Notes under the pieces: model-generated
Databases searched by the model: none
What the model was told of the DNA's origin: nothing
What the model saw: the letters and a program-made list of their open reading frames with translations, nothing else
Assembly: GCA_022478985.1 (NCBI GenBank)
Contig: JAKSZP010017410.1
Coordinates: 36,337-100,336, forward strand
Direction of reading: 5' to 3'
Length of the DNA: 64,000 nt
From: Massospora cicadina
Lineage: Eukaryota > Entomophthoromycota > Entomophthoromycetes > Entomophthorales > Entomophthoraceae
Shown here: positions 11,051-21,728 of the stretch, piece after piece
Layout: every line of letters begins with the position of its first letter
Position numbering within the stretch: the first letter of the stretch is position 1
Position numbers and translations under genes: made by a program

Positions 11051-12719
11051 CTAGGAAGCCATATCATAAGGTGAGGAAGCTTTGAAACTTTTTTCTGGCG
11101 CCTGGTTTAGCTGGTGGACCATGGCGGACAACATTGGGTTAGGAGCATCAGAGACATGTGGCATAAGGAGGTATAGTTGTGGGTTTTCTTCATTTATGAT
11201 GCCGGCGGTGTCAATTGCCTCAATGTATTGAGTAAGTTGATGCTCAGCAAAAGTGATGAGAGCAGGAACTCAAGTTAATGACTTGATGTACCTGCAGGTT
11301 TCAGGATAATTGGGGTCAAAAAGATAAGTTTTTGCTGCGTCAATGCAAGTGCAGCTTACACCAAAAGCAAGCTCCTCAAACTTCATACTTTGCATCTATT
11401 TCAATATTGTGGGGACAATTGGAGATAGGAATACCCTCAACAAGGGGCTCCATCGCCACATGATTCCAGCAAAGTAGGGTGTTAGCAGGGGAAGCTGAAG
11501 CCTCAACTGCCATCTTATTAATATTTTTATAAATGGAAAACTGTTTCAAGGGCAAAAACGGCGGGGACCAAATTGGGAGGGTCAACGAAGAACACCTCCA
11601 AAGCAAAATCTAGCTTCACATGATATGGCCGTTCATCCTCATCAATCCATTTGAGAGCCTTGAATGGATTTAGCTCGCCAACGCTTGGCCAGCCACTGGA
11701 ATAGGAGCAGTGTCCAGAGCTGATTGGTTGTGGACAGTAGACCATGGCAGCTCACCTGAAAATGGTTCAGCCATTGACTCAGGATTCAGTAATCCAGTCA
11801 AATTACTTTTAAAATGTCTAAAATTAAAATTTTTTTGGGCGCCACTTTGGGAGCCACAAATGATTTCCCTGAGGCTGGGGGTGGGAGGATTGAGCCCCAT
11901 TCGATTAATTGGGGCAGAGTGGCTGCCAACCCAATGCCAGAAGGAGGAACGGCAGAAGTGGCAGAGGAAGAAGATGTGGGGCACTTGCACTTCAAATGAT
12001 CAAGTTTGAAGCACAAAGGGCAAATGGTACAGCCATTTTTGATGTGCGCTAAGAATGAGTGATTGGGGGAAGATCTGATCACAGTAAGGGGGAATTGTGA
12101 GGTGGGAATTGCGATGAAATGGGCAGATTTTTGCCAAGGCGCGAGCCCCGCCAACCAATCCGCCCTGTTGGGAACCACGAACTGCAACACTGGGTCTGCG
12201 CCGTAAATGGCCAAATCTCTGTGAGCTCATGGCAGAGGCGTTTGGGGGGAAAATGGGAGGGCAACCCAGCGAACTGGACTGCCAAAGTGGCCTCATCTGG
12301 GAGTCAAATGCAAATTGGGAATAGGATTTTTTAAAAAACAATTTGAAGCTTAGATGCTGCTGCTGCATCAGCTTCAGAGCAGAAGCTGAGGTCAAAGTAC
12401 CCCTTAAAGGGCAGAATTCAATGAAACCGGCGGGTTTGACAACTGCCATGGCCATCTTGATGATGGCCGCACTTGCATATGGGAAAAGATTCCCATATTT
12501 GACCCAGAGGCTGAAATGAAAATTGATCCATGTGAGCATCAAAGGGATTTGGAGCACCACCTGGGTGGTTGCAAGGTGGTGGGCCAAGTCCCAAGGGGGT
12601 ACATAACGCCTAGTAGCATTAGGGGGGTTAGCAGAGCCAGCCTGGGTGCACTTCAGTGGCGACCAAAAAATGGCAGTGGGTAGCACACCACCACCCTGCA
12701 CCGGGTCACCAGGCGTCAT
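11051..12719 (-). pseudogene. Gag A (half-LINE family gag, CCHC)
   Basis: Minus-strand gag related to those of half-LINEs 1, 2 and 4. The start at 12719 (MTPGDPVQGG) is chosen because half-LINE 2 starts MTSDSPPAAS at the same place. Shared blocks are FHFSLWVKYGNLFPY, then PAGFIEFCPLRG, then VQFAGLPSHFPP (near 12250). A clean zinc knuckle CPLCFKLDHLKCKC lies at 11981-12022, then a W-G-x-ILPPP stretch and a C-terminus with HVSDAPNPMLSAM. Frameshifts occur near 12280, 12000 and 11600. LINE B ORF1 starts about 140 bases downstream with no LINE terminal motif between them. Confidence 0.72.
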
Positions 12720-12789
12720 CTGTATCAACATCAGTAAGTTTGACTCAACCAAGTGGCTGTTTTAAAAAACCAAATTTGGCTTTGATTTA

Positions 12790-13919
12790 GTTACCAAAGC
12801 AAAAGAGAGATCTTAATTATCTGAGGCTTCCTCACATGATTTGTCAAATTTCTTCCTGATGATCTCACCTAATTCATCAACCTCATCCAATATGATCAAG
12901 GATTTTGGTTCACAAGAATAGTGGAGGCTAGAATAGGGTGGGTAATAATAGGCGAATGGGAATCTGCTTAGTAGTGAACAGTGGTACAAGCCTATTTCTA
13001 ATTTGTTGGGGTGAATTCAGGCGGGTGAGTGTGGCTGGAGGGCATGGTGGGGGTAGATTTCCCAATCTGCCCCATGAGCTAGTGTGGTGGGTGGGAGGGG
13101 GCAACAAAAACCCCATTCAGATGCCGCTGACAAGTATTTAGAAACAGCATCAGAGGAAGCAGCATATGGGCAGGTCTTTTTAGAATGGTTGATCCCAAAA
13201 CAAAGGGGACAAATATGTTGACCATTATTGCATGAGCACAAAAGAAATGCTTTGGCGCCACCACAATGAATGCACGAGGGGGATTTGTTGGTCTATGGTA
13301 GAGTGGTGTGGGATTATGGTGGAAGTGGCGCGAGGGGCAGCAAGGCACTTTGCACCAGAGAGGACAGTGAAGATGAGGTTGGGTTGAGTACCATAAGCCA
13401 AACGCACCGCCATCAACTGTTCATACAGAATTAAGGTTGGAGGTGGGAAGGGAGATTTGCAGATGATACCACCGAGTGGTTCAGAAAAAAGGTGAGTACA
13501 GGCAGTAGGAGTGGAAGTATTTATAAAATGAGGGGTGTTAGGCCGTTGCAGCAGCGTCCTCCTCTTTCTGGAAGCATATGTCAAATTAGCCCTTAAAAAG
13601 GCGAGATCAATAAAACCAGATGGTGCAAAGGCAGCATTGGCTAGCTTGATTATTGCTTTGTTGGCATATGAGAAAAATAGTCTGTAGTCAACACAGAGGC
13701 AAAACATAAAGGGGAGCAAGGAAGGGCTAGAGGATGAGGGGCGGGAAGGGTGGATGCGTGCAAGGTGGAGCGCTAAGTACTGTGGGGAGATAAATTGGCC
13801 AGATGAGTTTAATGGGCTATTTGAGCCTGTCCAAGCCCATTTTCCTGCAGGGTGGAATATGTAGGCAGTGGAGCGCTGCTGTTATACACTGGGGCAGCCA
13901 GCAGCAGATCTGAGGACAT
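12790..13919 (-). pseudogene. Half-LINE 1 gag, N-terminal part with CCHC
   Basis: Start at 13919 (MSSDLLLAAPVY) aligns with the half-LINE 2 start. A stop at 13809-13811 interrupts it. Frames then give FISPQYLALHLA, FCLCVDYRLFF and AIIKLANAAFAPSGFIDL. The zinc knuckle CPLCFGINHSKKTC is intact at 13170-13211. The last recognisable part is LIILDEVDELGEIIRKK near 12830-12890, after which the gag A + LINE B insertion begins. The rest of this gag is at 4985-5722. Confidence 0.7.
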
Positions 13920-14021
13920 AGATTAGAAAATGGACATTTCTAGATGGTTGGAGATAATTTAAACTTTTTTGTAAAATTTGAATGAAAGTGAGGTTGAGTG
14001 GAAAGAAAAGTATAGTGACCC

Positions 14022-15139
14022 TGTAATAATTTATAAATCCTGTTTGTTTTCAGCTAATAATCTCTATAAACTTATTACTTGCACAGGTTCAGGTTTTATG
14101 TGCAATTATTCCGCGTTGTGTGATAGTTGATATAATTGGTTGATAATAGTATGATGACTATTATCTATAGTTGAATGGAAGTATTATATCTCGCCCAATG
14201 CTCGGTCAGTATTTCCTCTTGAACTACTTGTGATGCCTTGAATTAGGGATTCATTCTCTCATATCATCTAACCCAATCTTCTCTTAGATTCCCGTTTATG
14301 GGTTTTCTGGTTTGACACACAGTCAGCAGCAATCCCCAATTTGTTTCCTCTTCTTCTCTGGATCTCCACTCAAAACCTTACTCTTTTCCTTAAAGAGTCT
14401 CCCAATTATTGCACATAGAAATAATATCCCTGAGAAAGAATATAACAAATGGATGCTGATAAAGTTTACTAAGCTGAGATATCTACTTTATACTCTATTT
14501 TTTATTATTAGTGAATTCTAGGGAATTTATTGGGGTATTTGGTGCCAAACCCTCAGTTGACACCTCTTCAATGAAATGGCAGCTGTTGCCATTGAATTAC
14601 TATCCTCATCTCAGCAGCAATGGTCTTCCCTTCCTGGCTAGGATTCCATCATTGGACATCCATAAGACCTAAGCAGAAAGAGTCAGAAAACGTGTCCCTA
14701 ACGTTTTCCTCTTGATCCAAGAAAACCAGCCATATTTGGAAAGCGACCTGCTTAGGTAATGGGACTTGTTACCCATTAAGGCAGGTCATGAACCAACTGA
14801 TTGATTTGCTAGTTGCGGGCGGCATCACTCGCCTTGCAACTCACTCCTTAAATTTCTGATCAGTTGGTGATGAAACCTGACTGATCTCAATTGGTACACC
14901 TGATAGTTAATCAACTATCAGGTGCACCTATTTCGTTGGCAACTCTGCCTGACAAGATCTTAAGCATTTGTCCAGATTGATCCCTGATGGATCCAACCAG
15001 GTGAATAACCTAAAGTCCCCCAAACATAGTTACCCTGAAATCAGGGTCAACTGATTTCCACTTCACCTCGCATTAGGGAATTATCCCCTTGCGATTCCTG
15101 GTAATCTATCCGGCTAGAAATATGGGAAAAAAACCAACA
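14022..15139 (-). repeat. Element J 3' LTR
   Basis: Direct repeat of 19180-20296 at a constant offset of about 5157. The central ~950 bases differ at only about ten positions by eye. The first ~40 and last ~80 bases differ much more. Confidence 0.88.
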
Positions 15140-15141
15140 AA

Positions 15142-15154
15142 CCCCCCTCTTGCC
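15142..15154 (-). other. Element J polypurine tract
   Basis: On the minus strand GGCAAGAGGGGGG lies two bases before the TGTTGG start of the 3' LTR. This is the expected plus-strand primer for cDNA synthesis. Confidence 0.75.
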
Positions 15155-15722
15155 TAGATTTTCAGAGAGAAAAGGACTGGGGCAGGAGAACACCACTTTG
15201 GACACTCAGTTGAATACTTTATTTGGTCAAATGGATTATGATCAACAGTACTCAATGCTTCTCAGGATGACCTTCGGCATGAGGAAGTCTTCCTCTTCCT
15301 CCTTGCTATCATTTACTCAGATTGCAGTCCCCATAATCTTCTGTCGTGCTGAGCTGATCAATTTACTCATGATGATATTAATCTAAGGATCTGGGTTTCC
15401 CCCTGTCAAGGCATATGTCCTGTTGTCATATTCAAGATTCTTGGTCTGGCGTCCTTGATTTCCTGATTTTCTCCTCATCCTGGACAGGAGACTCTTGCCA
15501 TCGATGTTTATTTCATGGCCCAATTAAGAATGCTCATTTATGTACGCCCTTGTTATTCTCTTCTCATAACCTCTTGGCTCATAGCATTCTTAATTCTTCT
15601 CTGGAGAGCTAATCCCATTAATTTTTGAGGTTAATTTCTCCAAAATTGATGCTTAATTGATTTCAGAGTGCATAATGTCAACTATCATAGTAGTCTGACA
15701 TCCCCTCTTTCATCCAGCTCAT

Positions 15723-16859
15723 ATGTCAAATTCTGAGTCACAGTACCAACAGCTGCTCAACAGTTTGTCTGATCAAGATCTTTGGCTCTTCCAGCAGATG
15801 AGTCAGGATGCAGAGCGAAACCTCTTCTACAGCCCTTCCAGGACTCATACTCCTAGTCTGGCACCAGTGGCTAGTCCTTCCATGGAATTACCAGAAACAG
15901 TAACCAACCCCTCTGAAACCAAGCTAGCAATCATCTCAAACAACTTGCAGCTAATACTTTCTCTGTCATCAATTTTAGAGTTAGATTTCGAGACTCTCCC
16001 AAAGTTGGCTCCATTATTAAATGTGCCTAACATCATCGTTGGTGCTCCTGATATAATTCCCTTTTCTCTTGATCATTACTTCATCGCCAGGTCAGACTTG
16101 CTTACAGAGTTCCTCTTCCCGCTCAGTCAATACTACAAGCTAGCTGTCTTGGCCACCGAACTCACCATTGGCAACAGAGTACATTTGAATTTCTCTATGC
16201 AGAATTAAGGACCCAAGTAACTGAGGCTTTATCTATAGCTCAGAATTCTTCTGATCTTGAGAACATCCTAGATTGGGATATCGCAGCTTATACCCTTCGC
16301 TTTGATGGCCAAGTTTTCAAGAGTTGGGCCATGAAGCTTCCAGCTTCTTTCTGCTTCAGTTTCTGAGAAGCTCATAGTCATCGCTTGCATGATGCCATTT
16401 GCTCTTTGCATGACTATCTCATCTCTGGCGTGTCCCATCAGTATCTTCCGCTGATGGCTTTATTAGGGGCATGATTAAGCAACCCCCATCTAGTATCCCT
16501 TGTTCATTGCCAGCCCATATTTCTGGTGTTCTTGATGAAGCCCGTCGGCAAGCACTCAAGATTAATCTTTTGGCTCTGATACATAATGGGTCTACTCAGA
16601 ATTATTCACTGAATGCCTCTTCCTGTACTGTTGCTTCCCTCCCCGCTCTGGGATATCACATTTGGCTTTTTCTGACATCTCAATTTCCCTTCCCCTAGTT
16701 GCTTTCTTGCAGTTATCTGCGTCCGCTCAACAAACTTGGTTTCATGTAGGTCTAGCCCTCGCTAGCATCCAATCTCACATAGATTTCAACGGGTTATTCG
16801 CTCCTACAGTGATCCATCCTACCTCCCCCAAGAGGCAACATAGGCGGAATCATCCCTGA
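15723..16859 (+). pseudogene. Unknown ORF antisense to element J, between integrase and 3' LTR
   Basis: The first frame is 161 codons from ATG 15723 (MSNSESQYQQLLNSLSDQDL), with a Ser/Pro-rich stretch near residues 35-60 and hydrophobic helical segments after it. It continues after frameshifts as FLYAELRTQVTEAL, then as a frame from 16471 (ISGVLDEARRQALKINLL), and ends with a basic tail KRQHRRNHP at 16859. Total is about 375 codons with three or four breaks. It runs opposite to J's gag and integrase. I do not recognise the family. Antisense ORFs in this position are known in some plant Ty3/gypsy elements; relationship here is untested. Confidence 0.45.
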
Positions 16860-17189
16860 ATCAAGGATAATCAGCAACATAAAAAGTATTAAAATATATC
16901 AGTTTTCTACGCGGTTTTAAAATTCTTTTAATAACTTTATCAATCTTTTCTTTTTTCCTTTTTTTCATAGGACTTGACCCTGTTTCAGTTTAGTGGTCCA
17001 TCTTTTCATTTTTTTTCCCTCAAACTGGATCCCAGGTATTCTTAGAACTACCAGTTTTCTATGGTTCAGAGGTCCTTTTTTTAGACTTGTCCTAATTGTT
17101 AGGACATAATCAGCTTAATGTTTCAGTGTTATTTTGGGAACTCTTTTTTGTTATTTTTTTATTGATCCATCGCTTCAAATACTTATCAT

Positions 17190-18344
17190 GAACTCAATTT
17201 ACTACCCTTCCATCCAAGAGGTTATTGATGGAATAGGCATCCATCGCTGTCTTGGCAATAATCTCAAATGGACCCAACCACAATGCATCCAGTTTGTTTC
17301 TTCTCCTGAAACCATGCATATCATAATAGGCAACTCTTTCACCTATTCGATATTCTGATAAGGTCAGTTGGTTCTTATTGTTCATCATTTTTACTCATAT
17401 CCTTTTCTTCAAAGCTTTATCAAATGCTTGCTTTTGCATTTAAATCAGGATATTTGTCAATCAGTTTAGATACTGCTCAGCACGCATCCCTGTTGTTGGT
17501 TCCACCACCAAACATAAGATTGGCGGCAACGCGGCCTTCCTCCTGTATAGCAACTCAAACGGCACTTTTCCCATTGCTGTTTGATAACTGATATTGTAGG
17601 CAAACGTCACCAAACTCAGGTAGTTCCCCATGAGGAAGTTCTTCCTGTGACCAGCTTCCTCAACATCATGGCCAGCATTCCATTAAATCGTTCCACCAGT
17701 CCATTCATTTCTAGAAAGTAGGATAAAGACTTAACTCCTCAGATCCCCATTATCTCATTTAGCTTCAGGATCACATGAGACATGAAGTTTGTCCCATTGT
17801 TGCTCAGCAAGACCTGCAGGCATCCATGTCATTATACTACCAGATTTAGGATGAGCTTCGCAGTACTGGTAGCATCTACTTTTGCTAGGGCCTTCATTTC
17901 CCCATCTCATCAGATGATTGATTGCAACTATTATGTACATGACTCCCCCTGTGCTCATTGTCAGCAGTCCCATCACATCGATGGATACTGTATGCCAAGC
18001 AAATCCAGGGCAGACCAGTCATTATCCAGTTGTATTCTTATGTGGCTTGTGCAGTTGGCACTCTATGCAACAAGATAGATAGTCGGTGACATCACAGTTG
18101 ATTAACTCCCAGTAGTAGTACTGGTGCATATGGTCAGTCGTTTTTCTCAGGCCTCCATGCCCAACAACCTTAGGAGTGAATTGAACAATATCTGCTCTTT
18201 ACGACGGCTTTGGGATAGTAACTGCTTCCCATTAATAATCTTAAAGGCTTGTCCATACATGGTCTTGGTTTTTTCCATCCAGTACCTTCGCTCCAACCAG
18301 AATTTGAGAATTCTGGTAGAAATGATCTGCAAAGCTTGCTAAAG
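17190..18344 (-). pseudogene. Element J integrase
   Basis: From 5' to 3': NGKQLLSQSRRKEQ, then a zinc-binding HHCC block (HGGLRKTTDHMH near 18140-18175 and CCIECQ near 18060), then SIDVMGLL with the first catalytic Asp (near 17975) and MYIIVAINHLMRW. A degenerate core follows, then the C-terminal module YRIGERVAYYD and LDALWLGPFEIIAKT (17194-17388). No chromodomain follows. Stops and shifts are present. It begins almost immediately after gag, so the pol region upstream of integrase has been lost. Confidence 0.75.
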
Positions 18345-19133
18345 ATTCATGCTTATGGAATTGGATGTCCATAAACTCTAGTTTACACTTTAAAATGTGC
18401 ATTGGGCTCCCAAGTCCCTAATAATGGTTGCTTTGGCCTCTTCATACAACCATCTGTCCCCCTCCAGGTGGGGCAACACTAGGTTTTAGCAATTGGTGTC
18501 TAAGCAATTCATCACCGTCAATGCCTTTTGACAATCATTGTATCCATACATAGTCATATTGAACAATCGGAAAAATGCTGGGGCATTATACCAAAAGAAA
18601 GTCAGCAATGTTGGTGTTGCCCTGAATTACCCCGAGGTTTCTCTAGCCGCCTCTCTAGGTTTGGCTACTTGGCTCACTTGGGGAGTATTTTCAGGCGTCA
18701 TCTCCAAAATAGCAGAAAAGCGGGTGGCATGTTTCTTGGGGTATTTAACTTCCCATTATTGTACAAGGAGTTCTTTCTTCAACATCAGTTGCCACATATA
18801 ACTCACAATTGCATTTGTGAGTTTTTTACTCTTCAACATGTTTAATCAGCTTCTCGATATCAGCACCAAAAGCTCTCAAACAAATGCAATCTGCTTCACG
18901 CTCTGTTTCAGAAATAAGACTTATAAAATTAAGTACCCTTTTTTCTTCTTTAATGACGTTACTTTTTCAAGTAAATCATTCACAAAACTTGTGACATTAT
19001 CAATTCCTTCCTCCATCTTGGTGACTCCTTCCTCCGAGGCTGAAAATTCTTGATGATTCACTGAATTCAGGGTGTTCTGATTAATGTTTTATAACTCCAT
19101 CCATATTTCTCTTAATTTGTCTTTATATGACAT
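18345..19133 (-). pseudogene. Element J gag remnant
   Basis: The start MSYKDKLREIWMEL at 19133 lies about 45 bases after the LTR. It matches the MSYKDCVTEE start of element G gag (near 55326), which supports both. A stop comes after 14 codons. Later frames give SSASEEG-like acidic sequence, LLEKVTSLKKKK and a capsid-like part (FMDIQFHKHESLASFADHF near 18320-18375). No zinc knuckle was found. The capsid-like part runs straight into integrase sequence. Confidence 0.55.
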
Positions 19134-19160
19134 CCTTCTAAATTTTTCTACTCAAATACC

Positions 19161-19176
19161 CCTATAGTGAGCACCA
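19161..19176 (-). other. Element J primer binding site
   Basis: On the minus strand TGGTGCTCACTATAGG starts three bases after the LTR end. It begins with TGG, the complement of a tRNA CCA end. Elements F, G and H have the same TGGTGCTC-type start in the same place. Confidence 0.72.
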
Positions 19177-19179
19177 CTT

Positions 19180-20296
19180 TGTAAAAATTTGTAGGTCTTG
19201 ATTATTTTGGTCAATAATCTCTATAAACTTAATACTTGCACAGGTTCAGGTTTTATGTGCAATTCTTCCGCGTTGTGTGATAGTTGATATAATTGGTTGA
19301 TAATAGTATGATGACTATTATCTATAGTTGAATGGAAGTATTATATCTCGCCCAATGCTCGGTCAGTATTTCCTCTTGAACTACTTGTGATGCCTTGAAT
19401 TAGGGATTCATTCTCTCATATCATCTAACCCAATCTTCTCTTAGATTCCCGTTTATGGGTTTTCTGGTTTGACACACAGTCAGCAGCAATCCCCAATTTG
19501 TTTCCTCTTCTTCTCTGGATCTCCACTCAAAACCTTACTCTTTTCCTTAAAGAGTCTCCCAATTATTGCACATAGAAATAATATCCCTGAGAAAGAATAT
19601 AACAAATGGATGCTGATAAAGTTTACTAAGCTGAGATATCTACTTTATACTCTATTTTTTATTATTAGTGAATTCTAGGGAATTTATTGGGGTATTTGGT
19701 GCCAAACCCTCAGTTGACACCTCTTCAATGAAATGGCAGCTGTTGCCATTAAATTACTATCCTCATCTCAGCAGCAATGGTCTTCCCTTCCTGGCTAGGA
19801 TTCCATCATTGGACATCCATAAGACCTAAGCAGAAAGAGTCAGAAAACGTGTCCCTAACGTTTTCCTCTTGATCCAAGAAAACCAGCCATATTTGGAAAG
19901 CGACCTGCTTAGGTAATGGGACTTGTTACCCATTAAGGCAGGTCATGAACCAACCGATTGATTTGCTAGTTGCAGGCGGCATCACTCGCCTTGCAACTCA
20001 CTCCTTAAATTTCTGATCAGTTGGTGATGAGACCTGACTGATCTCAATTGGTACACCTGATAGTTAATCAACTATCAGGTGCACCTATTTCGTTGCCAAC
20101 TCTGCCTAACAAGATTTTAAGCATTTGTCCAGATTGATCCCTGATGGATCCAACCAAGTGAATAACCTAAAATCCCCCAAACATAGTTACCCTGAAATCA
20201 AGGTCAACTGATTTCCAATGCATCTCGCATTAGGGAATTATCCCCTTGCGATTCCTAGTAATCTACCTGACTGGGAATATGGGCAAAAATTCCAAC
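19180..20296 (-). repeat. Element J 5' LTR
   Basis: Partner of 14022-15139. On the minus strand it begins TGTTGGAATT and ends TTTTTACA, the usual TG...CA ends. Confidence 0.88.
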
Positions 20297-20302
20297 AGAC
20301 CC

Positions 20303-20560
20303 AAATTTGAGGTAGATAAGATTTTGGATGTAAGGCGGGTTAAACTCCAAGTGCACTACTTGGTTTTATGGAAATATATCCAGCATATGAGAATAGCTGG
20401 GTCACATCTAAGAACTGTATCAACTGTCAGGAGCTACTGGAGGAATTTCACAAGGAGAGTCCACATGACCCAAACCTGCCTCACCCAAGTCCTCCACCCT
20501 AGCTGCTATCAAATTTCCCACTCCTCAATAAATATGCCATTGAAAAAGCCCCAGAAAGGG
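20303..20560 (+). pseudogene. Chromovirus C: chromodomain
   Basis: KFEVDKILDVRR, then YLVLWKY (20303-20385) and, one frame over, YENSWVTSKNCINCQELLEEFH (near 20385-20450) form a chromodomain: the E-V-x-x-I-L-D start, the L-V-x-W-K strand and the aromatic N-S-W strand. Chromodomains at integrase C-termini steer integration to marked chromatin. It continues the integrase remnant at 4285-4903, 15.4 kb away. Confidence 0.72.
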
Positions 20561-21604
20561 ACGTGAGATCAGCCTGTAAAGTATAGGGTAGTGTGGATCT
20601 AGGTGCCAGCCATCAAACAGGACAGGGCTGTTCATCCCTTTAGAACTAAAGAAGGATATATACTAAAATACTTCCTCTTACTCATTTAATTGATAAGAGG
20701 AATATCCTAGATGAGAGATTATTAACAGTGGCTCCATCTGTCTAGATCCTCTCACACCCTCAGTTACCCCACAGGCCTAAAGTTGTTATTGTGAATGAAA
20801 CTTCTGAACAATCAGTGCAAACGATCCAAAGAACAATGAAAGAATTTAGAAGTTGTGGAATCACAGAAGGTACCAGGGCAGATGCCCCTTCTAATATTAA
20901 GGCGCCAAGTGGCACAATAGTGATTAAGGCCAGCCTGAAACCTGGTATAGTGTTCAGGTAAAAATTCTTTGCTCTTTTTTTGTAAGACCAAAAGCTTAAA
21001 GGAAAAGAGTTCCAGACAAAGGGAGATAGCATCAATGTGTTTCAAGATAGTTCAGGTAATAAGATTAATCATAAATCAAAATCAGCTAATAAATTTGCAA
21101 AATGACACACTTGAGATTAGTGTATCATGATTAAGGAGCTTTAAAAATTTGGCAGGATTTTAACCAGATGTATCCTTCTTGATAGTATCTGAATTAGGGG
21201 TTTCAGTTATTCAGGCGTAATTGCCAACTAATCGCCTAGTTCAATACTATTTATTGTATATGTTTAATTGAGTTTAGGTTCAACGGAAGCTGCGTTTGCT
21301 GCCAAAATGCCATTCAAAGATCGTTGTGGGAGTTTCCAGCGGAAAGCTGATGTATCCATTATGAATCATCTGAAATGGTTCTGCAAACTAATTTGGAGCA
21401 CCTGCAACTCAGGCTGAGGATGCTCAAATCCTATTATATATGAATTTATATACAATTGACCAGCAACTTATGCTGAGGATGGATTGACCTAATTTAAAAT
21501 TTGGTGATCAGATGAGCAGATATGGAGGGAATTGCTATGAAGTATGAATGAACAAAATTTACGATCTGATAGAGGTTTGGAATCAAGAGGATAATGGGTT
21601 TTCC
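20561..21604. other. Chromovirus C 3' region, no gene recognised
   Basis: A plus-strand open stretch near 20760-20960 (VNETSEQSVQTIQRTMKEF) reads like protein but has no family signature. The rest is AT-rich and broken. The 3' LTR of chromovirus C should lie around here, but no second copy exists in the window to define it. Confidence 0.4.
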
Positions 21605-21690
21605 AGGAAGTTGATTGGCCAAAAAGTACTTGGGCGCAGTAGCCCTGAAAGTAGTATAAATAGTCGTTCATTCCCTCCTAATAAACATCT
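21605..21690 (+). promoter_or_regulatory. Promoter-like CCAAT and TATA boxes
   Basis: GATTGGCC (inverted CCAAT box, 21613-21620) stands about 40 bases before TATAAATA (21655-21662). AATAAA follows near 21683. This spacing fits a pol II promoter, either of an LTR or of the GC-rich segment just downstream. Confidence 0.45.
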
Positions 21691-21728
21691 CTCTTTGCCC
21701 ATCCTTCCTGTTTGTTTGAAGTAGCTTA

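Larger units (their letters stand above)
4904..14021 (-). mobile_element. Half-LINE 1: gag-only non-LTR element, split by gag A + LINE B
   Basis: The two outer parts (4904 to ~5740 and ~12790 to 14021) read as one minus-strand unit of about 2.07 kb. It has a ~100-base leader, one CCHC gag ORF, a 3' UTR, the LINE terminal motif and an AT tail. It interrupts chromovirus C between integrase and chromodomain. The target duplication is GGGATCAAAATTTGA at 4889-4903 on the left. On the right it is GTGACCC (14015-14021) plus AAATTTGA (20303-20310), now divided by element J; 12 of 15 positions match. No endonuclease or reverse transcriptase belongs to this unit. The middle is a later ~7-kb insertion. 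Confidence 0.68.
14022..20296 (-). mobile_element. LTR retrotransposon J (Ty3/gypsy-like, RT-less), complete with TSD
   Basis: Two direct repeats (14022-15139 and 19180-20296, 1118 and 1117 bases) bound a 4.04-kb interior. Repeat ends on the plus strand are TGTAA and CCAACA. The five bases on both sides are GACCC (14017-14021 and 20297-20301), so this is one complete insertion. The primer site next to the right LTR and the polypurine tract next to the left LTR set the element on the minus strand. It encodes a short gag and an integrase, but protease, reverse transcriptase and RNase H are missing. It landed at the 5' edge of half-LINE 1. Confidence 0.88.
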
